NCBI GenBank assembly: GCA_003255065.1
Contig: QAOA01007722.1
Span: 309,088-373,087, forward strand
Length of the DNA: 64,000 bases
Reading direction: 5' to 3'
From: Cercis canadensis
Taxonomy: Eukaryota > Streptophyta > Magnoliopsida > Fabales > Fabaceae
The position numbers were made by a program, and so were the translations under genes. Of this stretch, positions 58,501 to 64,000 are shown piece by piece. Under the pieces are notes generated by a model. That model was not told the origin of the DNA, searched no databases, and saw nothing but the letters and a program-made list of their open reading frames with translations. Within the stretch, counting starts at the first letter, position 1. Each line of letters starts with the position of its first letter.

Positions 58501-60387
58501 AACTTGATGGGACTTTTTCCGGCAAGTATACCGGGTCACACAAGTAATATAGTAGTGAGTAGAGTATCGTTCCCACGAGGATTAAGGCTAACAATTACCA
58601 ATTTCACCAATAAAGATTCTATTCGGAAAGATAAATGGTTTGGATTGAAGGCAGCTCTGGAATGAACTGCTGCAATTAACTAAGTGACAACTAAGTAACA
58701 AAACTCCAACAATATCGTAACAATCTTTAAGAGACAATCTAAATGTGAGATTTGTAATAAGAATGAGAAAGGTTAGGGGTTGATTTCATTCACTTGCAAT
58801 TCGATTTCCTCATAGACAAGGTAATCTTAGAAACAATATTGGACTACTTATTTCAGTCATAATTCTTTTGTTGTTGGTTCATTTCCTTAAAGTGATTGAA
58901 CTCAATTCCTTGGTGACACAATCCTCCCTATGCCAATTACTTGTCCAATTGCTTGATACAACTAATTAATCTAGGTGATTTGGTTCTAGGAAATTAATCT
59001 GATACCACCTAAACGAAGTTATCTATTCCTAGATTAACTTAATTTAGGATAGAATTTACAGGGCACATTCGAATCTTACTATTCCTAGTATTGAAACGAA
59101 TCTCTTGACCATTCAAATGGTAGCTAAGCATTTAAAGGCATTAAGAACAGCAAATTCCATTCAACAAACGAAGTTGTGCTAAAACAAGTTTATTCAATCT
59201 TGAAACTTCATTACAAATGAATTACATCAAACCCCCAACAATAAGAATTTAGCTACTCATACTTGAATTCAATAAAAACAAATAAGTATTCAACATGAGA
59301 TGAAAAGAAGAGAAGAAGAAGAAACTCTGTGACGATCCAGTTCCGATTACACCCCTTGCCTCCCTAGTTCTTCTGCTCCTTTCTTCTTCAAGTACGGCCT
59401 TCTTTTACACATGCATCAGATTTCCTTTTTATACTTGTGCAGAATTAGGTCATTTGGTCAAAAATAGCTCGAACACGGCCCTGACACGGCCGTGTTCCTT
59501 TCTGGTCCTGGGCGTGTCACTTAAGTTGCATTTCTGGTCATTGAACACGGGCTCTGACACGGCCATGTTCCTTTCTGATCACGGCCGTGTCATTTAGACA
59601 TGGCCCATGCTCTTCTTTGGTCTGGGCGTGTCCTGTCTTTGTAGCCTCTGCCTGTTCAACACGGCCCCTCACACGGCCGTGTTCTTCTCTTTCCTTGACC
59701 GTGTTTGCCCTTAGACTGGGCCTTTGTTCTCTTGGACATTCTGCTTGATCAACACGGCCTTGGACACGGCCGTGTCTGTTCCTGTCTGAGGCCGTGTTTG
59801 TCAATGAGCTTGAGCAGTAACCTCTGGATGGTAGACACGGGGTACACACGGCCGTGTTACTGCCCGTGTCTAGCAGAAAACTTGGTAGATGGCTGCTTTC
59901 ATTGCCATTTTCTCCATGAATTGCTGCCAGATTCTTCTCATTTCCAAATTACCCATCTTGGTACCTGTCAAAGCCAATTTATGGATTAAACACCATGTTT
60001 AGAGAGAATTTGCTTACAATGCAGGTAAAAATTCAGTATTAAAGCATGAATTGTATAGCCCTAAAAGACAAGTATCAACAACTTGTGATTTTTTTGCTAA
60101 TTTATAGTTTAAATTGTTAACTGGATTTTTCACATATTTGTATGGGAAGCTATTAAAGTGAACTTGTTTCTAATATATTGAAAAATTTGTTTATGCAGGA
60201 TTCCTCTGTTGGGTGTAATTTCTTTCAGTGGCTGGATGAAGGGAATGCAAGGGTCAATGAAGGTAGAATATTAGAACAAATGAGAAGAAAATGCAGCAAC
60301 TATGAGAAGCAAATTAGAAGATTGAAATTTATTTGCTGGGTCTTGGCTATGGTATTAGTTGTCATGGTGCTTAATCATCTTGTATGA
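46596..60387 (+). CDS. GRF-type zinc-finger protein with C-terminal membrane anchor (two exons, Athila B in intron)
   Basis: The exons are 46596-46802 (69 codons) and 60199-60387 (62 codons plus stop). The donor aga/gttagt and acceptor tatgcag/gatt keep phase 0. Exon 1 has a low-complexity start and then a GRF-type zinc finger, [20 protein letters not shown]. Exon 2 continues with [10 protein letters not shown]. The Cys that normally follows the GRxF motif is not visible (FWR, then DSSVGC), so the finger may be altered or the donor may differ. Exon 2 then has a charged, probably coiled segment ([19 protein letters not shown]) and a terminal hydrophobic helix ([14 protein letters not shown]), which suggests a tail-anchored membrane protein. 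GRF fingers bind nucleic acid in other proteins, but the role of small plant GRF proteins is largely unknown. Its place inside a MULE, convergent to the transposase, suggests an element-borne gene. The 13 kb Athila insertion in the intron may reduce its expression. Confidence 0.62.
46818..48390 (-). repeat. 3' LTR of Athila copy B
   Basis: It contains the LTR-end box cgttcccacgaggattaa near 46881 and four perfect acacggccgtgt palindromes at 47797-47808, 47870-47881, 47984-47995 and 48077-48088, among many half-sites between about 47785 and 48185. Confidence 0.94.
48391..48430 (-). other. Extended polypurine block of Athila copy B
   Basis: The minus strand reads TTGAGGACAAGCAAATG, then TCTAAGTGTGGGGGTATT, then the LTR. 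Confidence 0.82.
48431..49332. other. Untranslated stretch between third ORF and 3' LTR (Athila B)
   Basis: It matches 7034-7860 of copy A. It holds a (CTTTT)n-like tract near 48690-48730 and an A/T run near 48906-48935. No gene is seen. Confidence 0.72.
49333..50859 (-). mobile_element. Third ORF (env position) of Athila B, looks whole
   Basis: This is a single frame of 508 codons after pol, starting with a basic, proline-rich stretch ([20 protein letters not shown]). A globular part resembles the plant transposon-protein/Athila ORF-1 type ([20 protein letters not shown], then [20 protein letters not shown]). A proline-rich linker, a short coiled segment and a proline/serine-rich tail follow. 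No clear signal peptide or membrane helix is seen, so the env-like label rests only on position. The role is unknown. Confidence 0.72.
50860..52898. other. Spacer between pol and third ORF in Athila B
   Basis: This is AT-rich untranslated sequence, collinear with the spacers of copy A and ending in the palindromic cluster. No gene is seen. Confidence 0.75.
52230..52730. repeat. Cluster of ACACGG/CCGTGT palindromic motifs (Athila B spacer)
   Basis: It has gtgacacg, acacgggcgtgt, gaccgtgt and acacggccgtgt motifs in dense array, including aacacggccgtgttc near 52413. It is equivalent to 10676-11155. Confidence 0.85.
52899..58337 (-). mobile_element. gag-pol region of Athila copy B
   Basis: From high to low, gag starts at 58337 ([20 protein letters not shown]). 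Its capsid-like part is at about 58110-57480 ([40 protein letters not shown]), a knuckle-like [15 protein letters not shown] is near 57350, and a glutamine/asparagine-rich segment is near 57200. Protease is at about 56450-56100 ([15 protein letters not shown]). RT is at about 55450-54950, with [17 protein letters not shown] and the FMDDFSVF catalytic block near 55060. RNase H is at about 54660-54270. The integrase zinc finger is at about 54040-53860, and the core at about 53810-53440 ([42 protein letters not shown]). The wording is that of the Athila lineage. It is almost whole, a fossil with about two or three breaks. Confidence 0.9.
58481..58498 (-). other. Primer-binding site of Athila B (tRNA-Asp)
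   Basis: The plus strand reads tccccggcaacggcgcca, a perfect match to the 3' end of plant tRNA-Asp(GUC). It lies six bases inside the LTR. Confidence 0.9.
58505..60077 (-). repeat. 5' LTR of Athila copy B
   Basis: It is exactly the same length as 46818-48390, with about 33 substitutions and no visible indels. It carries the same palindrome cluster at about 59475-59875. Confidence 0.94.
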
Positions 60388-62348
60388 GAGTAGTTTATAT
60401 GTATAAATTTGGTTACTGTGATTACAGCTCTTATGTACCTTATAGTATTTGGACATGGAATATAATATATCCTGAACTTATTAAAATTTCTAACTGCTCA
60501 TAAATATGAGATGGTGATGAATGTGAATCTCTTAGGTCCTTTGATAATGATATGTTGCACTTTTGATATATCAAGGCTCTTGCCTCATTTTTTTGTTGTT
60601 TAATCCTTTTTTTGTAATGAAAAATAGGCCTCATTCAATATGGATGGCAGCGCTGTATCCCTATTATAGAAGATTATGAGTTGGTCATTATATCAAGTTA
60701 GGCATTTGGGTATGACCATGGAATATGCCTTCCTGGTTTCAAAATAATAACCACCTGATTGCACTTCAAATTTGCCTTCCTGGTTTCAAAATAATAACCA
60801 CCTGATTGCACTTCAAATTTCAACATAAAAAGTTCAAACGAGTGTTAATGTTCAAAAGAGGATTAATTAAATTATTTATCTTTATCATAATGACACATAA
60901 TTTGGAGCTGTTCAACTATTGTGTTAATAGAAATCATAAAACCTGATGTCCACATAATTATGTCAATGACAATCTATCATTATTCAGCATCACATGTGAA
61001 ACGCTAAAATACCAAATTTTTGGGTTACAAGCATTACATTGTAGATAAAGTTCTAATCCTAGCTTGGTGACTTGAAGAAGCCTTGTCCTTGCCAGTTGAT
61101 AAAACATAGTCCAAGTTTCGAGTTTAGACAGCACTTGATATGTCCCAATTCCCTAAAGAAGCATTGCCCCCAGGTCCACAATCAGCTTTTTCACCTTCGG
61201 GGATCTGAGTCCTTCTATGTAGCATTTAGAATAGCCACAAGAATCTGTAAAATTAAATGTAAACCCGTAAGAGATAACAGAAACTTGACATCATGATAAT
61301 ATGACCAAAAATCCCTGGTGATTGCAGTCCGCAATATAGAAATTAATACAATTGCCATCTATGGCATTCAAAGCAAGAAAAACTTCAGCAAAGGAAACCA
61401 AGAGAGCTTGCCAAACCAGCACTGGCATTTCACGACATTAGTAAATTTATAAATTAATATGTTATAATTTGAAAGTTGATAAAGTAAATGTATCAACCCA
61501 TCATGATAATACTAAGTAAGGCAAAAATACTAAGTGATGGAGTGAAAAATTGACATAATGACTCAAATATTTGCAAAATCTGCAAAATCTCAATAGGGGT
61601 CCCAACTTGAGAAATCATGTGAATTAGTTGAGCAATTAGCATGACAATGATTAAAGAAAAGCCAAACCAAATATACAGACCATTGTAAGAAATTTGCAAA
61701 ATCTGCATCTTCAGCAGAATCTCGCATGGCATGATTCTAAACCTAGCATGAGCATTTGGCAGCATAACTTGAACTAGATCTGCACCTCAAAATTACATGC
61801 ATCTGCATCTCATACTCACAGAAGCCTAAGTTCATGAATTGTTATGAGTGTTGTCAGTAAACCATTACTCCTAACCATACAAAGCTGCCCAACCAATTAA
61901 TGAATATGTGACAGGATCAATTATACAAGACAGCAATGTTCATGTATATTGCATAGTAATTTTTTTTTCATGTATATTGCATCTATGTTTTCCTAAATTT
62001 TTGACAAGTAGGAAATGTGTATTGCATATTAAAAATGAACCTAGTAATAGGCAGAGAACTAGAAATATACCTTTGTAGCCCAGATTTTTGTACCCCAAAT
62101 AATGAGAATGGTTACACAATCATAATTTTGCACCCCTGTAGCTCAGCGACCTACTGAATAATTTACACACTAGCAAATAAGCTACCAAAGTCATTGAAAA
62201 AAAAAACATTCAAATCAACAAATATAACCAATCTTGTGATTTACACATGTCTGCGTTACTGCTACAAAAATAGTGCTACCAAAAATAAATATAGCTCAAA
62301 TGCAGACAAACAGGATTGCAACAATCCCCAAAAAGTGTCATATTGTCT
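60388..62348. other. Region between the convergent GRF and transposase genes
   Basis: It is AT-rich with no gene recognised and presumably contains the 3' ends of both transcripts. Apart from the 47-bp tandem duplication listed separately, short ORFs here (60440-60634, 61072-61296, 61493-61765) have no recognisable domain. Confidence 0.55.
60727..60820. repeat. Perfect tandem duplication, 47-bp unit
   Basis: The block starting gccttcctggtttcaaaata at 60727 recurs without change at 60774, so it is a recent duplication. Confidence 0.9.
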
Positions 62349-64000
62349 TTAATGTTTTTTGCTCCCACTAGAGCTTGGTTGTCCAACACCTGAAAAGAAT
62401 TGAGACAACCTCCTTCTTGAGGCTTCGATTGCTGCTTGGATGCTCTCTCTACTAACAGGTGGCTGCCTACTTGTTTTCCTTGATATGCCTTCATGTTGAG
62501 GTTCAATGTGGACCCTAGTGTGGACCCTACTAGCTGGCTGATCCGATTGCACCTGAAATAATAACAATTAGCATAAGTATCAAACATTATCACCATAATC
62601 TACTACAAAAAGTTATAAAACATTTATAAGTCTACTTTAACTCACATTCCTCCTAATAGATAATTTTGGTCGGGTAGCTTGGTGACTTGTTTCTTGTGAA
62701 GAGACTGGTGGGGCCTGTGATTGAGACTCCTGTTGAGATGATACTTCTGGCTGCCTTGTTGCTTTTGTTGTCTTCTTCATCCTCTTTGTCTTCACAGGAC
62801 CACCTTAACATGTTCTTGTATTATGACCAAGATGGCCACATTTTCCACATTTAATATCTCCATATTTTCTTTTTAGCTTTGCAGCGCTTGGTGCTTCAGG
62901 GGGGTCATTAGACTTCTTTCTCTGTGTTTTAAGCCTTCCAGGTCCTCTCGTAAGAGCTGGTGGCTGGACTGCCTCAAGCCCTGTTTGAGCCCAATATTCT
63001 TCACTTGGGACTGCTCCTAAGAATGGCTTATAAGCTTGCTTCCATGTTGCTGTTGAGTACCATTCATGGACATATTCTTCTGCTTGCTTCCCTTTCCTAG
63101 CCAAGGCTGCACATGCATGCTTGCATGGGATGCCAGTCAAGTCCCATTCTCTACATGAACAACTTCGTGCATCAAGATCAACCACTGCCTTGTTCAGAGG
63201 TCTATACTCAACCTCAAATTTGTTGTAGTTAGAGTCCCCTACCCACGTTGGAGTCCAGAATCTACTATCTCTCCTTTCTTTGTCAAGTTTGCTCTATGTT
63301 TTGGGACAAATTTTACCTCGGTACTTTTCAATCTTCTCTATCATGCCCGTCCTCTTCCTCATTATGTACCCTCTAATGCCTTCAGCCATTGTCAGTATTG
63401 GTTTACCCCTGTACTTGACAATCTCAGAGTTAAACTGTTCACACATGTTGTTGATACAACATTGAGATTTTGTAAATAAATTAAAAGCTGATCTAGTCCA
63501 AGCTCCTAGTTCTTTTAGCCTTAACCACGCTACTGCATGCTTGTTGATTGCATGAATTTTGACCATGTTCTTCTCCCAGTCTTGCGTTGTATGTGACTTA
63601 GCAGCAGCCCACACCAATTTCCTCAGGTTAGCATCGTTCCACCTCCTTGAGAAATTGGCCCACACATGCCTCATGCAGAATCTATGAGGGACACCAGGCA
63701 ACAATTGTTTCATGACTGGCACTAGTCCCTACAACATAAACAGAACCAAGTTATTAAATATCACCAAATCATTTAACAAGACATTTAAATAAATAACATC
63801 ATGATTGTTTATACCTTCTGCTGGTCAGAAATAAAATTGTATCCATGGTGGTGTGGGTGACCAAGATCTTCAATCAATAGAGTCAAGAACCACGCCCAAG
63901 TCTCCTTGCACTCCAAATCTACAATTGCATATGCAATTGGATAAAATGACTCATTCCCATCTTGTGCTACAGCTATCAATAACGTTCCCCCATAATAACC
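62349..64000 (-). pseudogene. MULE (Mutator-like) transposase, C-terminal part, 5' end beyond window
   Basis: Three exons are seen on the minus strand: 63815-64000 (continues off the window), 62646-63728 and 62349-62552, with GT-AG introns of 86 and 93 bp in phase 0. The first visible exon carries the MULE DDE core (YGGTLLIAVAQDGNESFYPI, then FISDQQK with the second catalytic Asp). The next gives GLVPVMKQLLPGVPHRFC and MRHVWANF, the typical C-x-H region, and later the SWIM zinc finger CSCREWDLTGIPCKH and a CCHC knuckle CGKCGHLGHNTRTC. The last exon is a Ser/Arg/Gln-rich tail. The first catalytic Asp lies outside the window. Two in-frame stops are present, TAG at 63294-63296 (after KICPKT) and TAA at 62805-62807 (right after the knuckle). 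The second could be a true end, although the frame stays open for 53 more codons and splices well. The first very probably inactivates this copy. Confidence 0.85.

Larger units (their letters stand above)
46818..60077 (-). mobile_element. Athila-type LTR retrotransposon copy B, inserted in the GRF gene intron
   Basis: Two LTRs of exactly 1573 bp (46818-48390 and 58505-60077), a 5-bp target duplication acaac (46813-46817 and 60078-60082), a perfect tRNA-Asp primer site (58481-58498) and the Athila polypurine block (48391-48430) define a complete 13,260-bp insertion on the minus strand. The inside has gag-pol and a third ORF. By eye about 33 LTR differences (2.1%), mostly transitions, give an age near 0.8 million years. 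It looks almost whole, with about two or three breaks in gag-pol. It is the same family as copy A but a slightly different subfamily by LTR wording. Confidence 0.93.
45531..64000. mobile_element. Mutator-like DNA transposon (MULE), right end beyond the window
   Basis: The left end is a MULE-type terminal region (gagtaaaccaccattttggt at 45531, followed by repeated 'tggtcc/tagtcc...gaaag' phrases). A minus-strand MULE transposase gene lies at the other side (62349 onward). Between them a small GRF-type zinc-finger gene is on the plus strand, convergent with the transposase. Without the 13,260-bp Athila insertion and its target duplication, the part inside the window is about 5.2 kb. The left boundary is inferred from sequence style, because the right terminal repeat is not in the window, so the extent is provisional. 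Confidence 0.55.

Overview
This is nuclear DNA from a flowering plant, most likely a eudicot. It is AT-rich, carries plant-specific LTR retrotransposon lineages (Ogre/TatII and Athila), has a Mutator-like transposon whose transposase gene contains introns, and has primer-binding sites matching plant tRNA-Asp and the Ogre-type site. The sequence alone does not fix the species. Almost the whole window is nested mobile DNA. No complete, clearly active host gene is visible.

Layout. (1) 1-33109: an old Ogre-type (Ty3/gypsy, Tat lineage) element on the minus strand. Its 3' LTR runs off the left edge and its 5' LTR ends at 33109. (2) 5428-22992: a younger Athila-type element (copy A, minus strand) inserted in the reverse-transcriptase region of the Ogre. 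Copy A contains a 4.3 kb internal duplication whose two copies meet exactly at a 219-base run of N. (3) 33110-36165: a patchwork holding an inverted repeat (33110-33931), one CACTA-type transposon end (34221) and two short host-gene exon fragments (SURP-like at 35085-35177, FKBP-like at 35963-36066). (4) 36166-40669: a short non-autonomous LTR element with one gag-related reading frame and no pol (TR-GAG type). (5) 41090-43555: a 2.47 kb near-perfect palindrome with Mutator-like ends, 8-bp target duplications and mirrored, degenerate telomere-like repeats in its arms. (6) 43564-45530: AT-rich intergenic DNA with two small tandem duplications. (7) 45531 to past 64000: a large Mutator-like element (MULE). 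It carries a GRF-zinc-finger/tail-anchor gene on the plus strand (exons at 46596-46802 and 60199-60387) and, convergent to it, a MULE transposase gene on the minus strand (62349 to past 64000). (8) 46818-60077: a second Athila-type element (copy B) inserted in the intron of the GRF gene, with 5-bp target duplications (acaac) and two 1573-bp LTRs.

Relative ages by eye. The Ogre LTRs differ at roughly 5% of positions. The LTRs of Athila A and B each differ at about 2%, and the TR-GAG LTR segments at about 1-2%. This fits the nesting order: Ogre first, then the Athila copies and TR-GAG within about the last million years at a commonly used plant LTR rate of 1.3e-8 substitutions per site per year.

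How the parts relate. TR-GAG lacks pol but shares with the Athila copies the tRNA-Asp primer site, the extended polypurine block (GAGGACA ... AAGTGTGGGGG) and an LTR-end box, so Athila-type machinery is its likely helper. In the MULE, the GRF gene and the transposase face each other as mudrB and mudrA do in maize MuDR, which makes the GRF protein a candidate accessory gene.
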